From Streptomyces sp. CT34 (GTDB lineage: Bacteria > Actinomycetota > Actinomycetes > Streptomycetales > Streptomycetaceae), in NCBI RefSeq assembly GCF_000805335.1, contig NZ_KN708638.1, positions 1,961,095 to 2,014,904 on the forward strand: a stretch of DNA of 53,810 nt, in the 5' to 3' direction. Below the pieces are notes generated by a model, which was not told where the DNA came from, searched no databases, and worked only from the letters and a program-made list of their open reading frames with translations. Position numbers and translations under genes: made by a program. Shown in pieces: positions 38,850 to 48,379 of the stretch; position 1 is the stretch's first letter; every line of letters starts with the position of its first letter.

Positions 38850-38939
38850 TTGGTCTGTGACGGACGTACTGTGATGGACTTCGGCCGGGCGGACGCGGCC
38901 CGGATGCCGTCCGCCCCGAGTCGGGGAGGAAAGAGCCGG

Positions 38940-40001
38940 ATGACAACGATGGTGGATGTGGCACGGCGCGCGGGCGTCTCCGTCGCCACGGTCTCGCACG
39001 TGCTGAACGACACCCGGCCGGTGCGCCCCGGCACCCGGGCCGCGGTGCTGGCCGCCATCGACGAGCTCGGCTACACCCACAACACCCTGGCCCGTTCGCT
39101 GGTCACCTCCCGCACCCGCTCCATCGGCCTCGCGGTGTCCGCGATCAGCAACCCGTACTTCACCGAGATCCTCCAGGGCGTCGAGGCCGGCGCCCTGGGG
39201 GCCGGCTACAGCCTGCTGATCGCCGATCCGCACGATGATCCGCGGCACGAGCGCAAGGTCGTCCAGCTGCTGCACGAGCGGCGGGTGGACGGCATGATCG
39301 TCGCGCCCTCCGCGGAGCCCGCCGAGATGGTCGGGTACCTGGCCCGACGCGAGGTGCCCACCGTGTTCCTGGACCGGCTGGTCGGCGACGGCCACGACCA
39401 GGTCTGCGCCGAGAGCGCCGGACCGGTGCGCCAACTGGTCGAGCACCTCGCCGACTTGGGGCACACCCGGATCGGCCTGGTCGCCGGGCTGCCCGGCCTG
39501 AGCACCACCACCGAGCGGGTCCGGGGCTACCGCGACGGGCTGCGCGCCCGCGGGCTGCTGTTCGCGCCCGAGCTGCTGGCCGGCGGCGGCTCCGAGGCGG
39601 CGGGCGCCCAGGACGCCACCCGCCGGCTGCTCGCCGCACCGCAACCGCCCACCGCGATCATCACCGCCAACAACGCGATGACGATCGGCGCCCTCCAGGC
39701 CCTGCGCGACCTGGGCCTGGAGGTGCCCCGCGACATCGCCCTGGCCTGCTTCGACGACTTCTCCTGGGCGGATCTCTTCACGCCCCGGCTGACCGCGATC
39801 GCCCAGCCCAGCAAGGAACTGGGGGCCGCGGCGGTCCGGCTGCTGCTGGCGCGCCTGGACGACCCGGACCGGCCGCCCCGTACCGTCCGCCTGCCCTGCG
39901 CGTTCGTGCACCGTACGTCGTGCGGCTGCCCCGAACCCGCTCCGCCCGCCATGCCGCCGGCCGGCTCCCCGGCCGCTGAGGAAAGGACCCGTACCCCGTG
40001 A
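38940..40001 (+). CDS. LacI-family sugar-responsive regulator
   Basis: 353 aa from ATG 38940 with GGAGGAAAG upstream. The helix-turn-helix MVDVARRAGVSVATVSHVLN and hinge helix HNTLARSLVTSRT are canonical. The sensor domain is of the periplasmic-binding type (GLAVSAISNPYFTEIL; ANNAMTIGALQAL; FDDFSWADLFTP). It probably binds the palindrome at 38822-38849. Its stop overlaps the kinase start (GTGA). Likely inducer: the sugar once handled by the neighbouring lost genes. The C-terminus is a Pro/Ala-rich tail. Confidence 0.92.
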   Translation: MTTMVDVARRAGVSVATVSHVLNDTRPVRPGTRAAVLAAIDELGYTHNTLARSLVTSRTRSIGLAVSAISNPYFTEILQGVEAGALGAGYSLLIADPHDDPRHERKVVQLLHERRVDGMIVAPSAEPAEMVGYLARREVPTVFLDRLVGDGHDQVCAESAGPVRQLVEHLADLGHTRIGLVAGLPGLSTTTERVRGYRDGLRARGLLFAPELLAGGGSEAAGAQDATRRLLAAPQPPTAIITANNAMTIGALQALRDLGLEVPRDIALACFDDFSWADLFTPRLTAIAQPSKELGAAAVRLLLARLDDPDRPPRTVRLPCAFVHRTSCGCPEPAPPAMPPAGSPAAEERTRTP

Positions 40002-40957
40002 TCGTCGTCGCCGGCGAGGCGCTGATCGACCTCGTACCCAGCCCGCAGGAGCCCTCTCCGCAAGGCCAGTTGCCGGCACTGCTGCCGCGGCGCGGCGGCG
40101 GTCCGTACAACACCGCGATCGCGCTGGGCCGGCTGGGCTCGCCCACCGCGTTCTGCTCGCGGGTCTCGGCCGACGCCTTCGGGGAGTCGCTGCTGAACGG
40201 GCTGCGCGGCAGCGGGGTGGACACCTCGCTGGTGCAGCGCGGCCCGGAGCCGACCACGCTCGCCGTCGCGGACATCGGCCCGGACGGCTCGGCCGGTTAC
40301 GGCTTCTACGTGGACGGCACCGCCGACCGGCTCTTCACCCTGCCGCCGGCGCTGCCCGAAACGGTCCGCGCGCTGTCGTTGGGCACCTGTTCGCTGGTGC
40401 TGGAACCGGGCGCGAGCGCCTACGAGGCGCTGCTCCAACGGGAGGCGCGGCGCGGGGTGTTCACCGCGCTGGATCCCAATGTGCGGCCCGGTCTGATCCT
40501 CGATCCGGACGCCTATCGGGCCCGTTTCCGCTCCTGGCTGCCCCATCTCTGTCTGCTCAAGCTGTCCCAGGAGGACGCGCTCTGGCTGGCGGGGGCCGGG
40601 CCGGACGCCGGCCGGGGCGCGGTCACCGCTGCCGCGCGCGAGTGGCTGGGCGCCGGGCCCGCGGCGATCGTGATCACCCGGGGCGGCGCGGGGCTGACGG
40701 TGCTGACGCAGGGCGGCGGTGAGTTGACCGTTCCCGGTGAGCGGGTCGCGGTCGTCGACACGATCGGCGCGGGCGACACCGTCAACGCGGCGCTGCTGCA
40801 CCGGCTGGCGGCCCATGGCGCGCTGGCCTACGGCCCGCTCGCCCACCTCCCCGCCGACACCTGGGAGGACGTCCTCCGCTTCGCCGCCCGGGCCGCCGCC
40901 ATCACCTGCTCGCGGGCGGGCGCGGAGCCGCCGTTCGCCGCGGAGCTGGCGGCGTAG
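39998..40957 (+). CDS. PfkB-family carbohydrate kinase (fructokinase-like)
   Basis: 319 aa from a GTG coupled to lacI. It has the substrate motif GGGPYNTAIALGRLGS (about residues 32-47) and the ATP/anion-hole motif DTIGAGDTVNAALL with the catalytic Asp. It phosphorylates a free sugar, most like fructokinases, but ribokinase-like substrates cannot be excluded. It remains intact beside the decayed dehydrogenase and transporter of what was probably one catabolic locus. Confidence 0.9.
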   Translation: MIVVAGEALIDLVPSPQEPSPQGQLPALLPRRGGGPYNTAIALGRLGSPTAFCSRVSADAFGESLLNGLRGSGVDTSLVQRGPEPTTLAVADIGPDGSAGYGFYVDGTADRLFTLPPALPETVRALSLGTCSLVLEPGASAYEALLQREARRGVFTALDPNVRPGLILDPDAYRARFRSWLPHLCLLKLSQEDALWLAGAGPDAGRGAVTAAAREWLGAGPAAIVITRGGAGLTVLTQGGGELTVPGERVAVVDTIGAGDTVNAALLHRLAAHGALAYGPLAHLPADTWEDVLRFAARAAAITCSRAGAEPPFAAELAA

Positions 40958-40996
40958 CGCCGGACGGAGGGGCGGGCGGGGCCGGAACGCGCCACG

Positions 40997-41031
40997 GGGG
41001 CGGAGTCCCGGGCCCGGCCCGGCTCCGCCCC
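40997..41031. terminator. Convergent terminator, kinase / uvrA
   Basis: GGGGCGGAG (40997-41005) pairs with CTCCGCCCC (41023-41031), continued by a 5-bp inner stem. It lies between two converging genes. Confidence 0.8.
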
Positions 41032-41046
41032 GTCATTGACGGTGCG

Positions 41047-44000
41047 TCAGGAGGTCCGGCGGGCCCGCGTCGTCGTCTTCTTGGCGGCGGCCTTCTTCGC
41101 CGCCGGCTTGGACGCGGTGGACCCGGCGGCGGCCGACTCGGTCACGGTCTTCTTCGCCGTGGCGTTCGCGGCCACCGTCTTCTTCGCGGCGGACTTCCGG
41201 GCGGCCGGCTTCCTGACCGCCCCGGTCACCGGCGCCGCGTCGCTGACCCGGTCGCCGAGGATCTCCCGCAGGAACTTGCCGGTGTGGCTGGCGGGGATCG
41301 AGGCGATCTGCTCCGGGGTGCCCTCGGCGACGACCGTGCCGCCGCCGTTGCCGCCCTCGGGGCCCATGTCGATGACCCAGTCCGCGGTCTTGATCACATC
41401 GAGGTTGTGCTCGATGACGATGACCGTGTTGCCCTTGTCGACCAGCCCGGACAGCACCTTGATGAGCTTGCTGATGTCGTCGAAGTGCAGACCGGTGGTC
41501 GGCTCGTCGAGGACGTAGACGGTGCTGCCGGTGGAGCGCTTCTGGAGCTCGCTGGCCAGCTTGACGCGCTGCGCCTCACCGCCGGAGAGGGTCGGCGCGG
41601 ACTGGCCGAGCCGGACGTATCCGAGGCCGACCTCATGGAGCGTCTTGAGATGCCGGGCGATGGTCGGCACCGCCTCGAAGAAGCTCAGCGCCTCCTCGAT
41701 GGGCATGTCCAGCACCTCGGCGATGGACTTGCCCTTGTAGTGGACCTCCAGCGTCTCGCGGTTGTAGCGCGCGCCGTGGCAGACCTCGCACGGTACGTAC
41801 ACGTCCGGCAGGAAGTTCATCTCGATCTTGATCGTGCCGTCGCCGGAGCAGTTCTCGCAGCGACCGCCCTTGACGTTGAAGGAGAAGCGGCCCGGCAGAT
41901 AGCCGCGGACCTTCGCCTCCATCGTCTCCGCGAAGAGCTTGCGAACGTGGTCGAAGACGCCGGTGTAGGTCGCCGGGTTGGATCGCGGGGTGCGGCCGAT
42001 CGGCGACTGGTCGACATGGACGACCTTGTCGACGAGGTCGTCGCCGGCGACCCGGGTGTGCCGGCCGGGAACCGACTTGGCGCCGTTGAGCTCGCGTGCG
42101 AGGTGGGTGTACAGGATGTCGTTGACCAGCGTCGACTTGCCGGAGCCGGAGACACCGGTGACGGCGGAGAGCACGCCGAGCGGGAAGGAGACGTCGATGT
42201 CGCGGAGGTTGTTCTCCTTCGCGCCGTGGACCGTCAGCTGCCGGGCCGGGTCGGCGGGGCGGCGGATGCCGGGCGTCGCGATCGCCTTCTTGCCGGACAG
42301 GTACTGACCGGTGATCGACTCCTTGTTGGCCAGCAGCTGCTTCATCGGGCCGCTGTGGACGACCTTGCCGCCGTGCTCGCCGGCGCCCGGGCCGATGTCG
42401 ACGACCCAGTCCGCGACCTTGATGGTGTCCTCGTCGTGCTCCACGACGATCAGGGTGTTGCCCATGTCGCGCAGCCGCACCAGGGTCTCGATCAGCCGGT
42501 GGTTGTCGCGCTGGTGCAGGCCGATCGACGGCTCGTCGAGGACGTAGAGCACGCCCACCAGGCCGGAGCCGATCTGGGTGGCGAGGCGGATGCGCTGGGC
42601 CTCGCCGCCGGAGAGGGTGCCGGCCGCGCGGTTCAGCGAGAGGTAGTCGAGGCCGACGTCGACCAGGAACCTCAGCCGCTCGTTGACCTCCTTGAGGACC
42701 CGCTCGGCGATGGTCTTCTCGCGGGCGTTCAGCTTCATCGAGCGCAGGAAGTCGGCACAGTCGCTGATCGACATGGCCGCGACCTCGGCGATCGACTTCT
42801 CCTGGACCGTCACGGCGAGCACGATCGGCTTGAGCCGCGTCCCCTCGCAGGTCGGGCAGGGCACCTCGCGCATATAGCCCTCGAAGCGCTCCCGGCTGCT
42901 GTCGCTCTCCGCTTCGCTGTGCCGCCGCTTGACGAACGGCACGGCGCCCTCGAAGGCGGTGGTGTACGCCCGCTCGCGACCGTAGCGGTTGCGGTAGCGC
43001 ACCTCGATCCGGGTCTTGTGGCCGTACAGCAGGGCCTTCTTGGCGCGCTGCGGCAGCCCGGCCCACGGGATGTCCGTACGGAATCCGAGGGCGTCGGCGA
43101 GGGCGCCGACCAACCGGCCGAAGTAGTCCTTGGTGTGGCCGCCGGACCAGGGGTGGATGGCGCCCTCGTCCAGCGAGCGGTCCTCGTCGGGGATGATCAG
43201 CTCGGGGTCGACCTCCATCCGCGTGCCGATGCCGGTGCAGTCCGGGCAGGCGCCGAAGGGCGAGTTGAACGAGAAGGAGCGCGGCTCCAGTTCCTCGAAG
43301 GAGAGGTCGTCGTAGGCGCAGTAGAGGTGCTCGGAGTACATCCGCTCGCGCTGCGGGTCGTCGGCGTCCAGGTCGACGAAGTCCAGGATGACCATGCCGC
43401 CGGAGAGGCCGAGGGCGGTCTCGACGGAGTCGGTGAGCCGCCGCTTGGCGCTCTCCTTGACCGTGAGGCGGTCGACGACCACCTCGATGGTGTGCTTCTC
43501 CTGCTTCTTCAGCTTCGGCGGCTCGGCGAGATGGATCGTCTCGCCGTCGACGCGGGCGCGGCTGTAGCCCTTGGTCTGGAGGTCGGAGAACAGATCGACG
43601 AACTCGCCCTTGCGCTCGCGCACCAGCGGGGAGAGCACCTGGAACCGGCTGCCCTCGGGAAGCTCCAGGACCTTGTCCACGATGGCCTGCGGCGACTGGC
43701 GGGCGATCGGCCGCCCGCACTCGGGGCAGTGCGGCTTGCCGATACGGGCGAAGAGCAGCCGGAGGTAGTCGTAGACCTCGGTGATCGTGCCGACCGTCGA
43801 GCGCGGGTTGCGCGAGGTCGACTTCTGGTCGATCGAGACCGCGGGGGACAGGCCCTCGATGAAGTCCACATCGGGCTTGTCCATCTGCCCGAGGAACTGC
43901 CGGGCGTAGGAGGAGAGAGACTCGACATAGCGCCGCTGCCCCTCGGCGAAGATCGTGTCGAAGGCGAGCGAGGACTTGCCCGACCCGGAGAGCCCCGTGA

Positions 44001-44088
44001 AGACGATGAGGGAGTCGCGGGGGAGGTCGAGCGAGACGTTGCGGAGGTTGTGCTCGCGAGCGCCACGGACGATGAGACGGTCGGCCAC
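41047..44088 (-). CDS. uvrA: UvrA, damage-recognition ATPase of excision repair
   Basis: 1013 aa from GTG 44088 ([15 protein letters not shown]); a GTG four codons upstream is possible. Two ABC ATPase halves (Walker [10 protein letters not shown] and GVSGSGKST), zinc modules ([42 protein letters not shown]), and signatures LSGGEAQRI and LSGGEAQRV. It loads UvrB on lesions. The last ~55 residues are Ala/Lys-rich ([16 protein letters not shown]), a histone H1-like extension absent from most UvrA proteins. Unlike uvrB and uvrC it has no PafBC-type promoter here. Confidence 0.97.
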   Translation of the reverse strand: MADRLIVRGAREHNLRNVSLDLPRDSLIVFTGLSGSGKSSLAFDTIFAEGQRRYVESLSSYARQFLGQMDKPDVDFIEGLSPAVSIDQKSTSRNPRSTVGTITEVYDYLRLLFARIGKPHCPECGRPIARQSPQAIVDKVLELPEGSRFQVLSPLVRERKGEFVDLFSDLQTKGYSRARVDGETIHLAEPPKLKKQEKHTIEVVVDRLTVKESAKRRLTDSVETALGLSGGMVILDFVDLDADDPQRERMYSEHLYCAYDDLSFEELEPRSFSFNSPFGACPDCTGIGTRMEVDPELIIPDEDRSLDEGAIHPWSGGHTKDYFGRLVGALADALGFRTDIPWAGLPQRAKKALLYGHKTRIEVRYRNRYGRERAYTTAFEGAVPFVKRRHSEAESDSSRERFEGYMREVPCPTCEGTRLKPIVLAVTVQEKSIAEVAAMSISDCADFLRSMKLNAREKTIAERVLKEVNERLRFLVDVGLDYLSLNRAAGTLSGGEAQRIRLATQIGSGLVGVLYVLDEPSIGLHQRDNHRLIETLVRLRDMGNTLIVVEHDEDTIKVADWVVDIGPGAGEHGGKVVHSGPMKQLLANKESITGQYLSGKKAIATPGIRRPADPARQLTVHGAKENNLRDIDVSFPLGVLSAVTGVSGSGKSTLVNDILYTHLARELNGAKSVPGRHTRVAGDDLVDKVVHVDQSPIGRTPRSNPATYTGVFDHVRKLFAETMEAKVRGYLPGRFSFNVKGGRCENCSGDGTIKIEMNFLPDVYVPCEVCHGARYNRETLEVHYKGKSIAEVLDMPIEEALSFFEAVPTIARHLKTLHEVGLGYVRLGQSAPTLSGGEAQRVKLASELQKRSTGSTVYVLDEPTTGLHFDDISKLIKVLSGLVDKGNTVIVIEHNLDVIKTADWVIDMGPEGGNGGGTVVAEGTPEQIASIPASHTGKFLREILGDRVSDAAPVTGAVRKPAARKSAAKKTVAANATAKKTVTESAAAGSTASKPAAKKAAAKKTTTRARRTS

Positions 44089-44331
44089 GCCGGTCGGCAC
44101 CTTTCTTGGAGAGGGGCGGGAGCCGCGGGGCTGCGCCCGCCGCACGGTGAATGAGCAGAGGCGGCGGAGCGGAGCGGGGCCCCCGACCAAGGGTAGGGGG
44201 GCCGCCACGGCAGTGTCTTTGTGATGCCATACACGAGCCTATAGCACGCGCATTCGATTTACCGGCCCCGCAAGCCCTGTTCACCCAAACGTGTGGCCGC
44301 CCCGTACCCTTCCCGCCCCGCCGACCAGGCG
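44089..44331 (-). other. uvrA leader region
   Basis: About 240 bp. TAGGCT at 44236-44241 (minus strand) could be a -10 box giving a leader of roughly 140 nt. No SOS box (GAAC-N4-GTTC) or PafBC motif was found. The C-run/G-run at 44178-44202 may form a hairpin in the leader. Confidence 0.35.
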
Positions 44332-45063
44332 TTACGCCATCCGGCTCGCGGCGGACCCGCCCCCGGCGCCGTCCGGCAGCGCCCGCTCCAGCACGTCGAA
44401 GGTGCGCCGGATCACCGCCTCCTGGTCAACGGCCACCTCATCCGCGGAGTCACCCGCCAGCGCCCGGGCCGCGGCTTCCGTGTACGCCGCCCGGCACCCG
44501 GAGATGATCAGCGCCGCGGCCAGCCGGTGGTCGTACCCGGGCCGCCCGGCATCGCCCCCGGCGGCCTCGGCCAGCAGCCCGGCCAGCGTGCCCTCGATCT
44601 CCTCGACCGCCTCGCGCGCCCGCGCCCGCAGCGCCGGCGCGTCCAGCACCGTGCGCCAGAAGTGCTCGAACCCCTCCCCCACCGCACCCAGCGGATGCCG
44701 CCGGGCCAGCAGGTCGAGCAGCAGCCGGCGCAGCGCGGCCGGCGGCGACTCGTCCGCGCCGCGTTCGCGGACCGCGCGGACGATCAACTCCGCGGCCTCC
44801 GGGATCCGGTCGAGGAAGAGGTCCTCCTTCCGCGGGAAGTAATTGAAGACCGTCATCGTGGACACCTCGGCGGCGCGGGCGACCTCGGCCACGGTGACGT
44901 TGTCGAAGCCGCGCTCGATGAAGAGCAGCGTCGCCTCCCCGGAGATCCGCTGCCGGGTGCGCAGCTTCTTGCGCTCGCGCAGCGTCAGTCGGCCGTCCTC
45001 CCCGGCGTACCCGGCCTCCGGCCCGGCGCCGGCCGCCGCGCCGCCGCCCCGCTCCTTCTCCAC
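44332..45063 (-). CDS. TetR-family regulator beside an FAD monooxygenase
   Basis: 243 aa from GTG 45063 (GGGAGG 7 bp upstream; two other in-frame GTGs precede it). After a 25-residue Gly/Ala-rich leader the helix-turn-helix reads RERKKLRTRQRISGEATLLF, GFDNVTVAEVARAAEVSTMT and VFNYFPRKEDLFLDR, a TetR signature with FNYFPRKEDLF as in many antibiotic-gene regulators. It is divergent from the monooxygenase and shares an operator-like region with it. Confidence 0.9.
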   Translation of the reverse strand: MEKERGGGAAAGAGPEAGYAGEDGRLTLRERKKLRTRQRISGEATLLFIERGFDNVTVAEVARAAEVSTMTVFNYFPRKEDLFLDRIPEAAELIVRAVRERGADESPPAALRRLLLDLLARRHPLGAVGEGFEHFWRTVLDAPALRARAREAVEEIEGTLAGLLAEAAGGDAGRPGYDHRLAAALIISGCRAAYTEAAARALAGDSADEVAVDQEAVIRRTFDVLERALPDGAGGGSAASRMA

Positions 45064-45099
45064 CACAAAGCCTCCCACCTGCCCGGGAACCGTTCGCAG

Positions 45100-45136
45100 A
45101 AAATTGTAGCCGGAACAAATTTTTAGTCACTACACT
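45100..45136 (+). promoter_or_regulatory. Operator and leaderless promoter of the FAD monooxygenase
   Basis: AAAATTGT (45100-45107) and ACAAATTTT (45115-45123) form an imperfect inverted repeat in unusually AT-rich sequence. TACACT (45131-45136) lies 7 nt before the ATG at 45144. TetR binding would cover the -35 region. Confidence 0.6.
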
Positions 45137-45143
45137 CACGCTC

Positions 45144-46694
45144 ATGACACATGACGCAGACGTAGTCGTCGTGGGGGGCGGCCCGGTGGGGCTGATGCTC
45201 GCCTGCGAACTGGCACTGGCGGACGTCCGGGTCACCGTCCTGGAACGGCTGACCGACGTGGACCCGACGATCAAGGCGGGAGCCATCAACTCCCCCAGTG
45301 CGGAAGCCTTCTACCGGCGCGGACTGCTGCCCGCCCTCAGGGAGGTGCAGCACGCCGCCATGGAGCAGTTCAGCTCCTTCATGCGGCAGCGGCAGGCCGC
45401 CGGTGCCTCCGGGGTGACGTCGCCGCCCCGGTTCGCCGGGCACTTCGCGGGCATCATGCTGCGCGGCGACCTCCTGGACGAGTCCGACCCGGACTTCGGC
45501 GCGCCCGGCCCCGCCGCCGAGGTCGGCCTCATCCCCCAGGAAGCCCTGGAGCGCGTTCTCGGCGCCCGCGCCGCCGAGTCGGGCGTCACCCTGCGCCGCG
45601 GGGTGACGCTGACCGGCTTCGACGCCGAGGAGGACGGCGTCACCGTCCACACCTCGGAGGGGTCGCTGCGCACCGGGTGGCTGGTGGGCTGCGACGGCGG
45701 TCGCAGCACGGTGCGCCGGCTCGCCGGATTCCCGTTCCCCGGTACGGACCCGGAGATCACCGGTCATCAGGCCATCGTGGAGATGACCGGCTCCGATGCC
45801 CTGGGCGCGGGCTGGAACTGGACCGAGACCGGCACCTACGTCCATGGCCCGATGACCGGCCGGATCCTCACCGTGGAGTTCGACGGACCGCCCAGGGACC
45901 GTGAAGCGCCCATCACCGCCGAGGAGTTGCAGACCTCGCTGCGCCGCGTCTCCGGCGTCCAGGACGTCACGATCACCAAGGTGCACACGGCCACCCGCTT
46001 CACCGACAACGCCCGCCAGGTGCCCGAATACCGGCGCGGCCGGGTGCTGCTGGCCGGCGACGCGGCGCATGTGCACTCGCCGTTCGGCGGCCAGGGGCTC
46101 AACCTCGGCATCGGCGACGCGATGAACCTCGGCTGGAAGCTGGCCGCCACGGTGCACGGCTGGGCTCCCGAGTGGCTGCTCGACACCTACACCGCCGAGC
46201 GGCACCCCATAGGCGCCTGGGTGCTGGAGTGGACCCGGGCCCAAGTGGCGCTGATGCGGCCCGAATCCCACGCCAGGGCACTGCGCGAGGTGATCGCGGA
46301 GCTGTCGCTGACCAGCGCCGCCACCACCTTCTTCGTCAAGAAGATCTCCGGCGTCCAGCAGCGCTACGAGCTGCCCGGCAGCCATCCGCTGACCGGCCGC
46401 ACCGCCCCCGATCTGGAGCTGTCCGACGGCAGCCGGCTCGCGGACCATCTGCACGGCGGCCAGGGCCTGTTGCTCGATCTGACCGGCGACCCCGACCTGC
46501 GCAAGCGCGCGACGGGCTACGGGCGCCGGGTGCAGGTCCTGGCGGCCGGCTGCCCGCAGCGGCCGGACCTGGCCGGGCTGCTGGTGCGTCCGGACGGCTG
46601 CACCGCCTGGGCCGCCGACGCCCCGGGGGAGTACGGCGAGCTGGACGCGGCGCTGCGGCGGTGGTTCGGAGTGCCCGAGGGCGCGGTGGCCTGA
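45144..46694 (+). CDS. FAD-dependent aromatic monooxygenase (rifampicin-monooxygenase/polyketide-hydroxylase type)
   Basis: 516 aa. Flavin motifs are VVVVGGGPVGLMLACELAL (residues ~6-24), the DG box GCDGGRSTVRR, and GDAAHVHSPFGGQGLNLGIGD. A thioredoxin-like C-terminal domain (~residues 400-516, with VLAAGC and LVRPDGCTAWAAD) is typical of the PgaE/MtmOIV/Rox class. It hydroxylates or inactivates an aromatic compound using NAD(P)H and O2. With its divergent TetR it looks like a stand-alone detoxification pair; no polyketide cluster surrounds it. Confidence 0.9.
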   Translation: MTHDADVVVVGGGPVGLMLACELALADVRVTVLERLTDVDPTIKAGAINSPSAEAFYRRGLLPALREVQHAAMEQFSSFMRQRQAAGASGVTSPPRFAGHFAGIMLRGDLLDESDPDFGAPGPAAEVGLIPQEALERVLGARAAESGVTLRRGVTLTGFDAEEDGVTVHTSEGSLRTGWLVGCDGGRSTVRRLAGFPFPGTDPEITGHQAIVEMTGSDALGAGWNWTETGTYVHGPMTGRILTVEFDGPPRDREAPITAEELQTSLRRVSGVQDVTITKVHTATRFTDNARQVPEYRRGRVLLAGDAAHVHSPFGGQGLNLGIGDAMNLGWKLAATVHGWAPEWLLDTYTAERHPIGAWVLEWTRAQVALMRPESHARALREVIAELSLTSAATTFFVKKISGVQQRYELPGSHPLTGRTAPDLELSDGSRLADHLHGGQGLLLDLTGDPDLRKRATGYGRRVQVLAAGCPQRPDLAGLLVRPDGCTAWAADAPGEYGELDAALRRWFGVPEGAVA

Positions 46695-46917
46695 GGGCGG
46701 CGGGCCCCGGCGGGGCCGGTGCGCGGCGTTGTGCCCCGGTGGCAGGGGCCCGGGGAAGCGGTCGGCCCCCGGGGCACCGCACCGCCGAAGGGGGGCGGCG
46801 CCCCGCCCGCCCCTTCCGCGCCCTGCGCACCACCCGTGCCGCCGGCACCACCCCGCAGCCGCTCGGACCGCCGTCGACCGACTCCCGAACTCGCCCTCCT
46901 GGCGCTAGCGTCGAACC
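46695..46917 (+). other. Hairpin-rich spacer and promoter before the DinB-like gene
   Basis: GGCCCC-N3-GGGGCC near 46711 and GTGCCCCGG/CCGGGGCAC arms (46732 and 46781 regions) suggest a terminator for the monooxygenase. TAGCGT (46906-46911), 6 nt before the next ATG, is a candidate leaderless -10 box. Confidence 0.45.
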
Positions 46918-47655
46918 ATGACCTCCCCTGACTTCCCCCGCGATGTGGCCGCCGTCCACGAGGCCACCGACCGCCTCCTGATCTCGCTGGGCAAGCTCGA
47001 CGACGCCGCGATCGGCGAGCCGTCCCTGCTGCCCGGCTGGACCCGCGGCCATGTCCTGGCCCATCTGGCACGTAACGCGGACGCCCTGGTCAACCTCCTG
47101 ACCTGGGCCCGTACGGACGTCCGCACCCCGATGTACGCCAGTGCGGCGGCGCGCGACGGCGATATCGAGCGGGACGCCGACCGCCCGCTGGCGGCCCACC
47201 TGGAGGACCTGCGGGAGAGCGCGGCCCGGTTCGCGGCGGCGGCGCAGGCGCTTCCGGAAGACCGCCGGGCGTTCCGGGTCGAGATGCGCAACGGTGTGGT
47301 CGAGCGGGCCGACCGGCTGGCGCTGCGCCGGCTGGCCGAGGTCGAGCTGCACCATGTCGACCTCGGTGTCGGCTACGCCGTGGAGCAGCTGCCGCCCGCC
47401 TTCCTGGACAGCGAGCTGGAGTTCCTGGCCACCGTGAAATTCGCCGGGCACCCGGAATTGCCCGCACTGGAGCTGCGGACCGATGACGGCCGCACATGGC
47501 GCACCGGGCGCACCGGCTCCGGGGATGACGCCGGGGACGCATCCGTGGTGGTGACCGGCCCGGCGACCGCCCTGGTCGGCTGGCTGACGGGGCGTGCCGA
47601 CGGTGCCGGTCTGGACACCCAGGGCTCGCCGTTGCCGGTCATCCCGCCGCTCTAG
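46918..47655 (+). CDS. Maleylpyruvate isomerase-family, mycothiol-dependent enzyme
   Basis: 245 aa. N-terminal DinB/MDMPI domain with metal histidines in GHVLAHLARNADAL and EVELHHVDLGVGY, the set used to bind a divalent metal and the thiol cofactor mycothiol. The C-terminal ~80 residues form a sterol-carrier-like domain. The true substrate is unknown: maleylpyruvate is the family name, but no gentisate genes are present. The stop overlaps the -10 box of the next gene. Confidence 0.88.
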   Translation: MTSPDFPRDVAAVHEATDRLLISLGKLDDAAIGEPSLLPGWTRGHVLAHLARNADALVNLLTWARTDVRTPMYASAAARDGDIERDADRPLAAHLEDLRESAARFAAAAQALPEDRRAFRVEMRNGVVERADRLALRRLAEVELHHVDLGVGYAVEQLPPAFLDSELEFLATVKFAGHPELPALELRTDDGRTWRTGRTGSGDDAGDASVVVTGPATALVGWLTGRADGAGLDTQGSPLPVIPPL

Positions 47656-47658
47656 AGT
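47653..47658 (+). promoter_or_regulatory. Leaderless -10 box of the MBL-fold gene
   Basis: TAGAGT includes the preceding gene's TAG stop and lies exactly 7 nt before the ATG at 47666. Confidence 0.55.
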
Positions 47659-47665
47659 TGATCCC

Positions 47666-48322
47666 ATGGGCTACAGCGGAGCAGTGAAGGTCGGCGGACC
47701 GGCCGAGGTGCATGAGCTATCCGACCTCATGATCTCGAAGGTTGCGGTCGGTCCGATGAACAACAACGCCTATGTGCTGCGGTGCCGTGCGACCGACGAG
47801 CAGCTGCTGGTCGACGCCGCCGCCGAACCGCACACCCTCCTGACGCTGATCGGCGACAGCGGCCTCACGTCCGTGGTCACCACGCATCAGCACGGCGACC
47901 ACTGGGGCGCGCTGCGCGAGGTGGTCGATGCGACGGGTGCGCGGACGTACGCGGGGCGGTACGACGCCGAGGGGATCCCGGTCCCCACGGACGTGCTGGT
48001 GGAGGACGGCGACACCGTGACCGTGGGCCGGGTCCGGCTGACCGCGCGTCATCTGGTGGGGCACACCCCGGGCAGCATCGCGCTTATCTACGACGATCCG
48101 CACGGCCATCCGCACGTCTTCACCGGGGACTGCCTGTTCCCCGGCGGGGTCGGCAACACCTGGGGCAGTGCGGAGCGGTTCACCAGCCTGCTCGACGACG
48201 TGGAGACCAAGCTCTTCAACCGGCTGCCGGATGAGACCTGGGTCTATCCGGGCCATGGTGACGACACCACGCTCGGCGCCGAACGGCCGCATCTCGCGGA
48301 GTGGCGCGAGCGCGGCTGGTAG
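47666..48322 (+). CDS. MBL-fold metallo-hydrolase (glyoxalase II-like)
   Basis: 218 aa. The zinc motif THQHGDHWG (HxHxDH), GHTPGSIAL, FTGDCLFPGGVG and YPGHGDDTT are intact, so a two-metal hydrolase is likely. In actinobacteria such proteins often hydrolyse mycothiol or glutathione-like thioesters, which fits the mycothiol-type enzyme upstream, but this is inference from position. Confidence 0.9.
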   Translation: MGYSGAVKVGGPAEVHELSDLMISKVAVGPMNNNAYVLRCRATDEQLLVDAAAEPHTLLTLIGDSGLTSVVTTHQHGDHWGALREVVDATGARTYAGRYDAEGIPVPTDVLVEDGDTVTVGRVRLTARHLVGHTPGSIALIYDDPHGHPHVFTGDCLFPGGVGNTWGSAERFTSLLDDVETKLFNRLPDETWVYPGHGDDTTLGAERPHLAEWRERGW

Positions 48323-48339
48323 CGGCGGATCCTGCAATT

Positions 48340-48375
48340 CCGGGCCCGGCGGCGGAAATCCGGCGCCGGGCCCGG
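48340..48375. terminator. Bidirectional terminator, MBL gene / terC
   Basis: A perfect 12-bp stem (48340-48351 with 48364-48375) and a 12-nt loop lie between convergent genes. Confidence 0.85.
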
Positions 48376-48379
48376 TGCG

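Noticed and set aside
41284..44154. Open frame of 956 codons antisense to uvrA
   Set aside because: It mirrors uvrA codon structure in GC-rich DNA, has no recognisable domains and no ribosome-binding site; the same holds for long antisense frames over uvrB (49622-52018) and ctaA (10577-12583).
44089..44331. SOS (LexA) box before uvrA
   Set aside because: No GAAC-N4-GTTC palindrome was found on either strand.
45987..46009. TTGTCGGTG on the minus strand inside the FAD monooxygenase gene
   Set aside because: The hexamer 8 bp downstream reads GGCCGT, not TANNNT, and the site is within a coding region with no gene in that direction.
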